Assembly (NCBI GenBank): GCA_011064865.1
Contig: JAAKFX010000020.1
Location: 1 to 19,331 of the forward strand
Reading direction: 5' to 3'
DNA from: Candidatus Anoxychlamydiales bacterium
Lineage (GTDB): Bacteria; Chlamydiota; Chlamydiia; Chlamydiales; SM23-39
Length of the DNA stretch: 19,331 nt
Shown in pieces: positions 1-8,366 of this stretch. The notes beneath the pieces were generated by a model that ran no database searches, was not told the DNA's origin, and worked only from the letters and a program-made list of their open reading frames with translations. A program made the position numbers and the translations under genes. Each line of letters starts with the position of its first letter. Within the stretch, counting starts at the first letter, position 1.

Positions 1-187
1 GTTTTGGAGTGGAAAAAAAATAATATGAACATAAAAAAGATAAAACTGTTATTGAGAAGTAAAAAAGATATTTTTTCATACAAAATGATCCTAAAATTTT
101 TCTAAAGATCTATCATACATAAAAAGATTCATTTTTTTAAAAAAGTAAAAATTGTAATTTGGATTTTAGAAGAAAAAAAGAGGTTTT

Positions 188-652
188 ATGAATTTATATC
201 TTATGCAACATGGTATCGCAAATCCAAAAGAGATAGATATAGAAGAGTCTTTATCTGATAAGGGAAAAGATATTATAAAATCTAGCGCAAAAGGATTAAA
301 AAAAATAAATATTAGTTTTGATGTAATAATTTGTAGCCCTAAAAAAAGATCTTATGAAACAGCGATGATAGTAGCAGATATTTTTAAATTTCCTGAAAAT
401 AAAATAATAGAGACTGAAAAAGTAAAACCGCTGTCTCCCGCAGAAGAGAGTTTAGATTTTATATCTGAATATGAAAGAGTTTTCTTAGTAGGTCATCTTC
501 CTTCTATAAAAGAGATAATCTCTTACCTTTTATATCCAACAGCATCCATAGAGATTGATATCCAAAATGGAGGGTGTACTAAATTGGATATTGAAAAAGA
601 TAAAAATATTTTGAAATGGCACTTAACACCAAATATTTTAAAGCTTATTTAA
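188..652 (+). CDS. sixA: SixA-like phosphohistidine phosphatase (histidine phosphatase superfamily)
   Basis: This 154-residue cytosolic protein belongs to the SixA branch of the histidine phosphatase superfamily, which removes phosphate from phosphohistidine on phosphorelay or PTS proteins. The N-terminal catalytic motif reads LMQHG, with the nucleophile at His8. A Gln replaces the usual Arg of RHG, a substitution I recall in other SixA-like proteins. The second motif SPKKRSYETA (residues 50-59) supplies the phosphate-binding Arg54. The second catalytic His is His103 in VGHLPS. The C-terminal GGCTKLDI and WHLTPNILK segments also fit SixA. Length matches the family (about 150-165 residues). 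A good ribosome binding site (AAAGAGG) lies just upstream of the ATG. The gene stands alone, and no phosphorelay gene is nearby, so its partner is unknown. The family call is firm; the substrate is inferred. Confidence 0.88.
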   Translation: MNLYLMQHGIANPKEIDIEESLSDKGKDIIKSSAKGLKKINISFDVIICSPKKRSYETAMIVADIFKFPENKIIETEKVKPLSPAEESLDFISEYERVFLVGHLPSIKEIISYLLYPTASIEIDIQNGGCTKLDIEKDKNILKWHLTPNILKLI

Positions 653-772
653 ATAAACTTTAAAATTCTTTTTAGTATTTTTTATTCTCTTTTTGATTTA
701 AAAAAGCGCATTTTGCTGGTCATTTTTTATAAAAATTTGTAGTATCTTTTCACTTTTAAAATAAACAAAACT

Positions 773-776
773 AGGA
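773..776 (+). promoter_or_regulatory. Ribosome binding site that decides the start of the serine hydrolase
   Basis: AGGA lies 8 bases before the ATG at 785 and overlaps the alternative ATG at 776. This favours 785 as the real start. Confidence 0.55.
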
Positions 777-784
777 TGTATATT

Positions 785-2158
785 ATGAATTTTTTTAAAA
801 AGATTATATTTTCGATTATTCTAGCTCCCTTTATTTGCTTTGCTATGACTAGCCAAGAGATAAAAAATATTATGAAAAAATGTGTGGATGAAGGCCATAG
901 CCAAGGAATGGTTATAGCTGTAATCGATGAAAATGGAACTCAATTTTATAAGTATGGACAGATGGCTGTAGATGATCCAACTCCTATCGATGAAAATGCT
1001 GTTTTTGAAACAGGATCGATTACTAAAATATTTACATCGCTTCTTTTAACTGAGATGGTAAAAAATGGAGATGTAAAACTCGACGATCCAATAGAGATGT
1101 ATCTTCCGAAACATCTGAAATTACCAGAGTATAATGGTAAAAAAATCACTTTAGGTCATTTGGCTTCGCATAGAGCTGGATTTGATTATATGCCTGAAAA
1201 TTTTATCATGAGTGATATGTATAATCCTTTCTCAGAGTATTCTGTCGAATATGTATATGATTATTTATCAAATCTAAAACTTGATTATGAACCAGGGTCC
1301 CAATATCGCTATTCAAATATTGGTATAAGTCTGCTTTGCCATATTATATCTTTAATAACTAATCAAGAATTTGAAGATTTAGCAACTGAAAGATTATTCA
1401 AACCTATGGGGATGGAGAGTTCAAAAGTACATCTTACAGATGAGATGAAAAATAGATTTGCAGCGGCTCATATTAGAGATAGAAAAGTCCCTCATTGGGG
1501 ATGCAAAGAATTTGAAGGAGCCGGAGCTTTGCGTTCTTCTGCTAAAGATTTGGCGAGATTTATTGAAGCTAATTTAGGGTTTTATAAAACAGATGTCTAT
1601 CCAGTGCTTCAAGATGCTTTGAAATCTAGACATCCTCAAGAGATCCCATATCTTGATGTTGGTCATGAGTGGAATATCTCTTATCAATATAAACCTGAGA
1701 TCGTTTTCCATGGTGGCGCTACAGGTGGACATCAAGTTTTTATCGGATTTTGTCCTGAAACAAAAAAAGGTGTAGTCGTTTGTTCAAATTCATGCGCTTG
1801 GATTTATGATATTGGCAAAAATATTTTAAATAAAAAATGGTATTTAAAAGAGTTTCGTCAACAAGCGATTATTGTTCCTATGATGTTATATAAATTTATT
1901 GGTGATTATACAAATATTCAAGATGGCTCTAAATGCAAGATTCTTATGAAATCGCAAGGTCATATGAGTATGTTAATGCTTAAATGGAGCTACTATCCTC
2001 AAATTCCTTTATATCCTTCTACAGAAAAAGATTTTTTTATGAAGGTAAAACCTGCTCAGATAAATTTCGATTTAAATAAAGAAAACGATAATATTATCGA
2101 TCTTATGACTATAAATTATAATGGAAAAATTTATAAATTTAGAAAAAATTATAACTAA
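785..2158 (+). CDS. Exported beta-lactamase-family serine hydrolase (class C/EstB-like)
   Basis: This is a penicillin-binding-protein/beta-lactamase-fold hydrolase of 457 residues from the preferred ATG. An in-frame ATG at 776 would add three residues. The N-terminus (MNFFKK, then a hydrophobic stretch ending in FICFA) looks like a Sec signal peptide, so the enzyme is probably periplasmic. The catalytic motifs are all present: SITK (SxxK; Ser78 and Lys81), YSN (Tyr176-Asn178) and HGG (from His309). The loop TLGHLASHRAGF is typical of this class. The last 100 or so residues look like an extra beta-rich C-terminal domain, as in many esterase or peptidase relatives. Likely substrates are D-amino acid peptides, esters or beta-lactams, and the sequence does not separate these. 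A strong terminator follows the gene. The family call is firm; the specific activity is open. Confidence 0.87.
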   Translation: MNFFKKIIFSIILAPFICFAMTSQEIKNIMKKCVDEGHSQGMVIAVIDENGTQFYKYGQMAVDDPTPIDENAVFETGSITKIFTSLLLTEMVKNGDVKLDDPIEMYLPKHLKLPEYNGKKITLGHLASHRAGFDYMPENFIMSDMYNPFSEYSVEYVYDYLSNLKLDYEPGSQYRYSNIGISLLCHIISLITNQEFEDLATERLFKPMGMESSKVHLTDEMKNRFAAAHIRDRKVPHWGCKEFEGAGALRSSAKDLARFIEANLGFYKTDVYPVLQDALKSRHPQEIPYLDVGHEWNISYQYKPEIVFHGGATGGHQVFIGFCPETKKGVVVCSNSCAWIYDIGKNILNKKWYLKEFRQQAIIVPMMLYKFIGDYTNIQDGSKCKILMKSQGHMSMLMLKWSYYPQIPLYPSTEKDFFMKVKPAQINFDLNKENDNIIDLMTINYNGKIYKFRKNYN

Positions 2159-2182
2159 TGTTTTTCTATCTAAATCTTATAT

Positions 2183-2214
2183 AAAAAAAACTCCCGAATT
2201 CTCGGGAGTTTTTT
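2183..2214. terminator. Bidirectional Rho-independent terminator
   Basis: A perfect 7-bp stem (CTCCCGA at 2191-2197 with TCGGGAG at 2202-2208) closes a 4-base loop. An A-run lies at 2183-2190 and a T-run at 2209-2214, so it can stop transcription on both strands. It sits between the convergent serine hydrolase and hppA genes. Confidence 0.93.
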
Positions 2215-2221
2215 ATTTTAA

Positions 2222-4312
2222 TTAAAATGTCTTTGAAAGAATTGCAAGTATTAGAAGTGATGCGATTGTGACAATCTTAATCATTGGATTAATAGCAGGT
2301 CCTACAGTATCTTTGTAAGGATCGCCTACAGTATCTCCTGTAATTGCAGCTTTGTGTGCGTCAGAGCCTTTTCCGCCTAGATGTCCATCTTCAATATATT
2401 TTTTAGCGTTATCCCAAGCTCCACCACCACTTGTCATTGAAAGCGCAAGGAAAAGACCTGTCACAACTGTTCCTAAAAGAAGAGAGCCCATCGTAACGAA
2501 AGCAGCAGTAATATCAACTATAAAATAGATAACAAAAAATACTACAATAGGAGCGAGTACCGGCAATAGTGATGGAACTATCATCTCTTTAATAGCAGAT
2601 TTTGTTAAAATATCTACTGCTGTTCCATACTCAGGTAGCTCAGTTCCCTTCATGATACCTGGAATTTCTTTAAACTGTCTTCTCACTTCTGTAACAATAG
2701 CGGCTGCTGCTCTTCCAACGGCTGTCATACCAAGCGCTCCAAAAAGATAAGGAAGTAGACCTCCCATGAAAAGACCTATTATAACATAGGGATCTTGCAG
2801 TGAGAATTTACATGCAATATCAGGGAAATAGTTACTCACATCTTCAACAAATGCAGAAAAAAGAACCAGAGCTCCAAATCCTGCAGATGCAATCGCATAA
2901 CCTTTAGTTACAGCTTTTGTAGTATTTCCAACAGCATCTAAAGCATCTGTTATTTTTCTTACATCTTTATCTAAGCCTGCCATTTGTGCAATTCCACCAG
3001 CATTATCCGTCACAGGACCATATGAGTCTAAAGCTACAATCATTCCAGCGAGCGATAGCATCGCGCTCGCAGCTACACCAACGCCATATAGTTCAGCATT
3101 TAAATATGAGATCAGTATACCTGCGGAAATTACTATTACAGGTAAAACTGTTGCTTTCATAGATACAGCTAAACCTTGAATAATATTTGTAGCATGTCCA
3201 GTTGTAGATGCTTGAGCTATACTTTTTACTGGAGAATATTTTGTTGAAGTATAATATTCAGTTAACCACATCAAAAGACCTGTTACAACAAGTCCTGTAA
3301 TCGCACAATAAAATAGATTTAATCCAGAAAAAGAGATTTCATCTATTACATGATAGGTACTTTTAAATCCTAAAAGGAAATATGTAACAATACCAATTGC
3401 TATCACAGATAATATAGCGGTTGTTACAAAACCCTTATATAATGCTCCCATAATATTTTGGTTTTTGCCTAGTTTTACAAAAAAAGTTCCAATTATAGAA
3501 GTAATAATACTAACAGCTCCAATAGCTAATGGATAGTACATCATTTTACTAGAAGTAGCTGGGTCTTTGAAAAATATTGAACCGAGCAAAATTGTTCCAA
3601 CGATCGTTACAAGATATGTTTCAAAAAGATCAGCTGCCATTCCTGCACAATCTCCAACATTATCTCCAACATTATCTGCTATAACTGCTGGATTTCTAGG
3701 ATCATCTTCTGGAATTCCCGCTTCTATTTTTCCAACTAAATCAGCTCCAACATCTGCTCCTTTTGTGAAAATTCCTCCACCGAGTCTTGCAAATATCGAT
3801 ATTAAAGAAGCTCCGAAACTAAGCGCTATTAGGGCTTCTAAAATAGATTTTTGAGGAAGATCTATTGCTTGCAAGATTACATAATAAATAGTAAGTCCTA
3901 AAAGTGCTAAGCCAACAACTAGCATCCCTGTAATTGAGCCTGATCTAAAAGCAATAGTTAAAGCAGGACCAATTCCTTTTTTTGCAGCATGAGCAACTCT
4001 TACATTACTTCTAACAGAAACGTTCATACCTATGTAGCCTGTAGTTCCAGAAAGCACAGCTCCGATTAAAAACCCAATTCCAACTAAAATACCCAATTGC
4101 CAGGATAGTAATAAAAATACAAATACACCCACTAGAGTGATCATTTTGTACTGCCTATTTAAATATGCATTAGCCCCTTGTTGTATAGCTGAAGCTATTT
4201 TTTGCATCTTATCTGTTCCTGTAGGTTTAGATAACACCAGATAGATCAAAAAGCAGCCATAGATAATAGCTACAAGTGAGCAGACTATTGGAAGAATATA
4301 TAAATTCAACAT
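2222..4312 (-). CDS. hppA: Membrane H+-translocating pyrophosphatase, K+-independent type
   Basis: This 696-residue integral membrane protein couples pyrophosphate hydrolysis to proton pumping. The catalytic signatures are present: GGGIFTKGADVGADLVGK (residues 178-195), followed by EAGIPEDDPRNPAVIADN (197-214) and DNVGDNVGD (213-221) with its metal-binding Asp residues. A C-terminal cluster around GGAWDNAKKYIEDG and GDTVGDPYKDTVGPA completes the site. The family determinant of K+ dependence reads GNTTKAVTKGYA (462-473), with Lys466 and Thr469 in place of the Ala and Gly/Ala of K+-dependent enzymes. This predicts the K+-independent, H+-pumping class. About 16 hydrophobic segments and the length fit the family. 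AAAGGA precedes the ATG. The pntAA-pntAB-pntB operon lies upstream on the same strand, beyond two small opposite-strand genes. Pyrophosphate from biosynthesis could help energise the membrane. Confidence 0.97.
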   Translation of the reverse strand: MLNLYILPIVCSLVAIIYGCFLIYLVLSKPTGTDKMQKIASAIQQGANAYLNRQYKMITLVGVFVFLLLSWQLGILVGIGFLIGAVLSGTTGYIGMNVSVRSNVRVAHAAKKGIGPALTIAFRSGSITGMLVVGLALLGLTIYYVILQAIDLPQKSILEALIALSFGASLISIFARLGGGIFTKGADVGADLVGKIEAGIPEDDPRNPAVIADNVGDNVGDCAGMAADLFETYLVTIVGTILLGSIFFKDPATSSKMMYYPLAIGAVSIITSIIGTFFVKLGKNQNIMGALYKGFVTTAILSVIAIGIVTYFLLGFKSTYHVIDEISFSGLNLFYCAITGLVVTGLLMWLTEYYTSTKYSPVKSIAQASTTGHATNIIQGLAVSMKATVLPVIVISAGILISYLNAELYGVGVAASAMLSLAGMIVALDSYGPVTDNAGGIAQMAGLDKDVRKITDALDAVGNTTKAVTKGYAIASAGFGALVLFSAFVEDVSNYFPDIACKFSLQDPYVIIGLFMGGLLPYLFGALGMTAVGRAAAAIVTEVRRQFKEIPGIMKGTELPEYGTAVDILTKSAIKEMIVPSLLPVLAPIVVFFVIYFIVDITAAFVTMGSLLLGTVVTGLFLALSMTSGGGAWDNAKKYIEDGHLGGKGSDAHKAAITGDTVGDPYKDTVGPAINPMIKIVTIASLLILAILSKTF

Positions 4313-4456
4313 GGTAATCCTTTTGATTAGTAACTTTCTATAGTAAGTATATTAGCTTTTATCAGATATATTTTTCATCATTTTTTTCTAAAGATTTTAA
4401 AATTATTGCATCAGATTTTACTTTTTTATAAAATCTGTATTTTTTTTAAATTCCTC

Positions 4457-4462
4457 AAAGGA
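4457..4462 (+). promoter_or_regulatory. Ribosome binding site choosing the internal start of the 105-residue gene
   Basis: AAAGGA lies 6 bases before the ATG at 4469. The upstream in-frame ATG at 4406 has no comparable site, so the shorter protein is preferred. Confidence 0.6.
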
Positions 4463-4468
4463 CTTTTT

Positions 4469-4786
4469 ATGAGAATAAATTATATTTTTGAAGATAAATT
4501 ATTTGCCTCTGCTATTTTAGTCGTAACTATAAGTTGCGCAGTAGATATTTATATGCTCTCATCAAATTTAAAAAACTGTGAGAAAATTCCTTCAAATAGT
4601 TTATGCTCTTTTTTTCATCTGTGTGAAAATGTAAATAATTTTGTATGTGATAAAAACCCTTATTTTCAAACAAATACTCATATAGCCATAGATGGTCTTT
4701 TTATATTTTCATTAGGGGTTCTAACGAGCTATTCAGCTATGGAGATATTTCACTCATACATTCCAGGTATCAAAAGTAGGACATAA
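4469..4786 (+). CDS. Small unknown membrane protein with a cysteine-rich loop
   Basis: I do not recognise a family. The preferred 105-residue protein has two likely membrane helices, LFASAILVVTISCAVDIY near the N-terminus and DGLFIFSLGVLTSYSAM near the C-terminus. The roughly 40-residue segment between them carries four Cys (in LKNC, LCSFFHLC and FVC), and a fifth Cys lies in the first helix. If the loop faces the periplasm these could form disulfides. A good ribosome binding site supports expression. A start at 4406 would add 21 residues rich in hydrophobic and basic amino acids. It is divergent from hppA and co-directional with the next small unknown gene, about 106 bases downstream. Function is unknown; lineage-specific membrane or exported proteins often look like this. 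Confidence 0.6.
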   Translation: MRINYIFEDKLFASAILVVTISCAVDIYMLSSNLKNCEKIPSNSLCSFFHLCENVNNFVCDKNPYFQTNTHIAIDGLFIFSLGVLTSYSAMEIFHSYIPGIKSRT

Positions 4787-4892
4787 AGCTGTTTTTTTTA
4801 AATAATATAAAAAAATGAATGCAATTGATTATTATTTTGATTTTTATTAAAATAATCACTTTTTTAGAAAATTTAATAAAAGGACGGTAGAA

Positions 4893-5225
4893 ATGAGTTC
4901 AAATTGTTCATTATATGGAGCTATTGGTGGTGTTTTTTTACATGCTTTATATAAAAGACAGGTATATGACAAAAGATATAAAAAGGCGGAAATCAAAATG
5001 TCAAATGAGCCTTATAAGGCTTATACGGCATTGTTTATTAGGTCAGTTACTGCATATTTATTATCTGAAAATGTAAGTCTTTCTACAAAACCTTTAGAGT
5101 TAGCTATAGGAGCTTTATTAGGTATTGGAGCGATGGAAGTAGCTGATAAAGTTTCAGATGTTACTAATGCTATTTGGCGATTACTCATTTCAAGTTCTGA
5201 TAACACTTCTATAAGACTTTCTTAA
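4893..5225 (+). CDS. Small unknown protein with an alanine/glycine-rich hydrophobic segment
   Basis: I do not recognise this 110-residue protein. The N-terminus is mildly hydrophobic (LYGAIGGVFLHALY), followed by a basic and charged stretch (residues 21-36). The segment LELAIGALLGIGAMEVADKV could be a membrane-associated helix with small-residue packing. AAAAGGA lies 8 bases before the ATG, a good ribosome binding site. Its stop codon overlaps the end of pntB on the opposite strand by 4 bases. The other unknown gene at 12704-13348 has a similar GAFLGIGAV stretch, which may be coincidence or distant relationship. Likely a real gene with no predictable function. Confidence 0.6.
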   Translation: MSSNCSLYGAIGGVFLHALYKRQVYDKRYKKAEIKMSNEPYKAYTALFIRSVTAYLLSENVSLSTKPLELAIGALLGIGAMEVADKVSDVTNAIWRLLISSSDNTSIRLS

Positions 5226-6589
5226 AACTCTTCGATAATCTCTGATAGAGTTTTTTTAGCATCTGAAAAGATCATAGAGCTATTTTCTTTGTAAAAGAGG
5301 GGATTGGCAATTCCAGCAAAACCAGAGGCCATTGATCTTTTTAAGATGAATACATTTTTGGCTTTGTCAACTTCTATAATAGGCATACCATACATAGGAG
5401 AAGACTCATCGTCTCTAGCAGAGGTATTGACAACATCATTAGCTCCAATTACTAAACAGACATCTATAGTATCTATTATTCTATTGATATCATCCATCTC
5501 AATTAGTTTGTCATATGAGACATCTGCTTCTGCTAAAAGAACATTCATATGTCCAGGCATTCTACCTGCGACTGGATGAATAGCAAATTTTACATCTGCT
5601 CCATTTTCTTCTAAAAGATCTGCTAGCTCTTTTACGACATGTTGGGCATTTGCAACAGCGAGGCCATATCCAGGAACAATCACTACAGATTTTGCGGCTT
5701 CTAAAACAAAATATGCATCTTTAGCTGATATTGCTTTGACTTCTTTTTTCTCATCAGTTTTAGCTCTAGTTTTCACAGCTCCGAATCCACTAAATAAGAC
5801 GTTAGCTAAAGATCTATTCATAGCTTTGCACATAATAGTTGTTAAAATAATACCACTAGCGCCAACGAGAGCTCCTGAGACGATTAGAACATTGTTTTTA
5901 ATAACAAATCCACTTGCGCAGGCAGCTATTCCTGAATAGCTGTTTAATAAAGAGATGACAACTGGCATATCAGCGCCACCAATTGGAATAACACTGAGTA
6001 TTCCTAAAAGAAGTGAGCCAATAATGATATAGATCAAATAGCTATAAGAGGTTTCTGGATATATTGCAAAAATAATACCAAACACAATTAAAGCTAATAA
6101 AAGAGCTGAGTTTATAATCATTTGACCGGAATATAAAATAGCTTTTGATCGAATAACAGCGGATAGTTTTGCCCAAGCGATCATTGAACCTGTAAAGGTA
6201 ACTCCACCGATTAGAATAGATAAAAATATTGTAGTCGCTGTAAAACTATCTATTTGAAAATTATTATAAAAAATAGCCCAGCCTACAAGAAGTGATGCGA
6301 GCCCTCCAAAACCATTTAAGAGAGCTACCATTTGAGGCATGGAGGTCATTAAAACTTTTTTAGCGGCGATAATTCCTATTACAGAACCTATGATGATTCC
6401 GATAATGATCCAAGTATAATCAATTATCTGTTTGCTAATGAGTGTTGCTACAATTGCAATTAACATACCTATAGCTGAGATGAGATTTCCCCTAGCTGCG
6501 CTTTTCGGAGAGCCGAGTAGTTTTAAGCCAAATACAAAAAAAATTGCAGATATTAAATAAGAAAAATTAATACTTAAATCTAAAATCAT
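5222..6589 (-). CDS. pntB: NAD(P) transhydrogenase subunit beta
   Basis: This 455-residue subunit has membrane domain II in its N-terminal part (residues 1-270, many hydrophobic helices) and the NADP(H)-binding domain III in its C-terminal part (about 290-455). Domain III shows VPGYGLAVANAQH (GYG at 307-309), the block IHPVAGRMPGHMNVLLAEA, GANDVVN (382-388), SPMYGMPI and KRSMASGFAGI, all diagnostic of PntB. With PntAA and PntAB it forms the proton-translocating enzyme that moves hydride between NADH and NADP+, generally using the proton gradient to make NADPH. Its ATG overlaps the end of pntAB (ATGA), so the two are probably translationally coupled. Length is normal (about 460). Its 3' end overlaps an opposite-strand small gene by 4 bases. 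Confidence 0.97.
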   Translation of the reverse strand: MILDLSINFSYLISAIFFVFGLKLLGSPKSAARGNLISAIGMLIAIVATLISKQIIDYTWIIIGIIIGSVIGIIAAKKVLMTSMPQMVALLNGFGGLASLLVGWAIFYNNFQIDSFTATTIFLSILIGGVTFTGSMIAWAKLSAVIRSKAILYSGQMIINSALLLALIVFGIIFAIYPETSYSYLIYIIIGSLLLGILSVIPIGGADMPVVISLLNSYSGIAACASGFVIKNNVLIVSGALVGASGIILTTIMCKAMNRSLANVLFSGFGAVKTRAKTDEKKEVKAISAKDAYFVLEAAKSVVIVPGYGLAVANAQHVVKELADLLEENGADVKFAIHPVAGRMPGHMNVLLAEADVSYDKLIEMDDINRIIDTIDVCLVIGANDVVNTSARDDESSPMYGMPIIEVDKAKNVFILKRSMASGFAGIANPLFYKENSSMIFSDAKKTLSEIIEEF

Positions 6590-6894
6590 TTTTTAATCTC
6601 TTTTTTATCTTTAGGTTTGAACATTTTTAACATTCTGTTTGTAACAAGATATCCACCAACAACATTTATCATAGCAAGTGTAACTGCTAGAGTTCCTAAA
6701 ATAGTTATTAATATTTTATTAGAGGACATCCCACAAGTAATTAAAGCTCCGACTATTGTAATTCCAGATATTGCATTCGATCCACTCATCAATGGAGTAT
6801 GCAACTGAGAGGGGACTTTTGAGATAAGCTCAAATCCTAAAAATATTGATAGGATTAAAATAAAAGATAGAAAAACTAGTGTTTGTGGATCCAT
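6586..6894 (-). CDS. pntAB: NAD(P) transhydrogenase subunit alpha 2, membrane part
   Basis: This 102-residue protein is the separate membrane portion of the alpha subunit (PntAA and PntAB are split, as in Rhodospirillum and many other bacteria; in E. coli they are one PntA). Three hydrophobic segments frame TPLMSGSNAISGITIVGAL, the conserved motif of this domain. The C-terminus is short and basic (KPKDKKEIKK). An AAAGG ribosome binding site lies within the end of pntAA, which stops two bases before this ATG. The gene in turn overlaps pntB by 4 bases. The identity is secure from motif and position. Confidence 0.95.
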   Translation of the reverse strand: MDPQTLVFLSFILILSIFLGFELISKVPSQLHTPLMSGSNAISGITIVGALITCGMSSNKILITILGTLAVTLAMINVVGGYLVTNRMLKMFKPKDKKEIKK

Positions 6895-6896
6895 TT

Positions 6897-8021
6897 TTAT
6901 TTACCTTTATTTAAAATTGGACTTATTAATTTTTTGTCATGACATATACATGCCGTTTTTAAGATTTCATCTTCAAAATTTAGATGAAAAGTCTTTTTCT
7001 CTTTGTCATAGAAATGTTCTATAAAATTATATAAATTTGAGCTGTACATTGAACTAGCATCTAAAGCTACTTCATTTGTCAGATTAGATGGTGCTAAAAT
7101 AGTAATATTTCCTATTTTTGTTATTTCATCAGCTACAGCTCCTTCGACATTTCCACCAGTTGTTATTGCCATATCAACAATCACTACGCTTTTTTCAATA
7201 TCTTTTATCATATCTTTTGTAATTATTATTGGAGCTTTTCTTCCAAATACTTGTGCTGTTGTTACAACAATATCAGATGTTGCAATCGCTTTTTTCATGG
7301 CCTCTCTTTGTAGATCTAATTGCTCTTTTGTAAGCTCTTTTGCATATCCAGCTTTTGTAGCTTCTGCCTCGCCAATATCTACCTTTATAAATTTTGCCCC
7401 GAGTGATTTTATCTGCTCTTCAGTCTCTTTTCTAGTATCGAAGGCTTCTACTTTTGCTCCGAGTCTTCTCGCTGTTGCAATTGCTTGAAGACCTGCAACT
7501 CCAGCTCCAATTACAAATACTTTTGCAGGTGATATTGTCCCTGCAGGTGTCGTCATCATTGGCAGAATTTTATTTAAATACTTAGCTCCTAAAATAACAG
7601 CAGCATATCCAGCTAAATTCGCTTGAGAGCTTAAGGCATCCATCTTTTGAGCTAGAGTAGTTCTCACAATTAAATGCATTGAGATAGTAGTAATATCTTT
7701 TTGTGAAAATTTATCTATAAGATCTTTTTCAAAAAAAGGATCTAAAAAAGATATGTAAATAGTTTTAGGTTTAAATAAATCGATATCTTTAATAGAGGGT
7801 CTATTAACTTTTAAAATGATATCTGCATCTTTTAAAAGCTCTTTTCTCTTTTGTACTTTAGCTCCAGTATCAATATACATCTGATCTGAGATATCGATAT
7901 TTTCGCCAATACCAGCTTCCACCTCTACATCAAAACCTAATTCTTTGAATTTTTGAACGAATTTAGGAACTATAGCAGCTCTTTTCTCTTGATTCTCTTC
8001 TTTTAAAGCTACAAGTTTCAT
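6897..8021 (-). CDS. pntAA: NAD(P) transhydrogenase subunit alpha 1, NAD(H)-binding part
   Basis: This 374-residue soluble domain I binds NAD(H) and passes hydride to domain III of PntB. The N-terminal alanine dehydrogenase/PNT fold begins MKLVALKEENQEKRAAIVP. The dinucleotide-binding motif GAGVAGLQAIATARRLGA (172-189) is followed by the acidic residue Asp195 (EAFDTR), which fits NAD(H) preference. The RQD loop that orients nicotinamide is intact (Arg120, Gln125, Asp128 in VRTTLAQKMDALSSQ), although the usual Pro before this Arg is Val. AAGGAC precedes the ATG. It is the first gene of pntAA-pntAB-pntB, so the promoter should lie in the gap shared with the divergent chaB gene. Confidence 0.96.
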   Translation of the reverse strand: MKLVALKEENQEKRAAIVPKFVQKFKELGFDVEVEAGIGENIDISDQMYIDTGAKVQKRKELLKDADIILKVNRPSIKDIDLFKPKTIYISFLDPFFEKDLIDKFSQKDITTISMHLIVRTTLAQKMDALSSQANLAGYAAVILGAKYLNKILPMMTTPAGTISPAKVFVIGAGVAGLQAIATARRLGAKVEAFDTRKETEEQIKSLGAKFIKVDIGEAEATKAGYAKELTKEQLDLQREAMKKAIATSDIVVTTAQVFGRKAPIIITKDMIKDIEKSVVIVDMAITTGGNVEGAVADEITKIGNITILAPSNLTNEVALDASSMYSSNLYNFIEHFYDKEKKTFHLNFEDEILKTACICHDKKLISPILNKGK

Positions 8022-8123
8022 TAAAAGTCCTTATGGGTCTTATATTTAAAATTTTTTTCTCAACAGTATTGATATATAAATAAGTAAATATTAAGTTGAA
8101 GAAAAATTCAATGAAAGATTTTT

Positions 8124-8129
8124 GGAGGT
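8124..8129 (+). promoter_or_regulatory. Strong ribosome binding site of the ChaB-family gene
   Basis: GGAGGT ends 3 bases before the ATG at 8133. It is the closest match to the full Shine-Dalgarno consensus that I found here, suggesting efficient translation. Confidence 0.7.
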
Positions 8130-8132
8130 ATT

Positions 8133-8366
8133 ATGCCATATAGATATATTTCTCAGCTTCCTAAAGGTGTTCGAAATAATCTTCCTACAAAAGCGCAAGA
8201 GATTTACATGAAAGTATTTAACAATGCTTGGGAAGAATATTCAGATCCTGAAAAAAGAAGGCCTGGAACTTCTCAAGAAGAATCAGCTTGTAGAGTTGCT
8301 TGGGCAGCTGTAAAACACCAATATAGAAAAGATGATAAAGGAAAATGGGTAAAAAAAGCAGCCTAA
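8133..8366 (+). CDS. chaB: ChaB-family protein
   Basis: This 77-residue protein is a clear ChaB-family member. It has the sequence LPKGVRNNLPTKAQEIYMK at the N-terminus, the central FNNAWEEYSDP, and the ending ACRVAWAAVKHQYRKDD followed by GKWVKK. E. coli ChaB is about the same length and was named from its position next to the cation antiporter ChaA. Its own role is not settled, and no chaA-like gene lies here. A very good ribosome binding site suggests strong expression. The last codons are shared with a terminator hairpin serving the convergent ferritin-like gene. The family call is firm and the function unknown. Confidence 0.92.
   Translation: MPYRYISQLPKGVRNNLPTKAQEIYMKVFNNAWEEYSDPEKRRPGTSQEESACRVAWAAVKHQYRKDDKGKWVKKAA

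Noticed and set aside
25..105. A 26-codon frame near the window start with ATG
   Set aside because: No clear ribosome binding site, a basic AT-driven composition and no recognisable sequence; such frames arise by chance in AT-rich DNA.
3567..3854. Plus-strand frame inside hppA
   Set aside because: It lies wholly opposite the conserved catalytic region of hppA, and its composition (Ser/Pro/Ala rich) is what the antisense of that region gives.
5304..5939. Plus-strand frames opposite pntB
   Set aside because: They are antisense shadows of well conserved pntB sequence and lack their own ribosome binding sites.
8022..8132. Promoter elements between pntAA and chaB
   Set aside because: Several AT-rich hexamers resemble -10 boxes, but none has a good -35 at 16-18 bases, so no specific call is justified.
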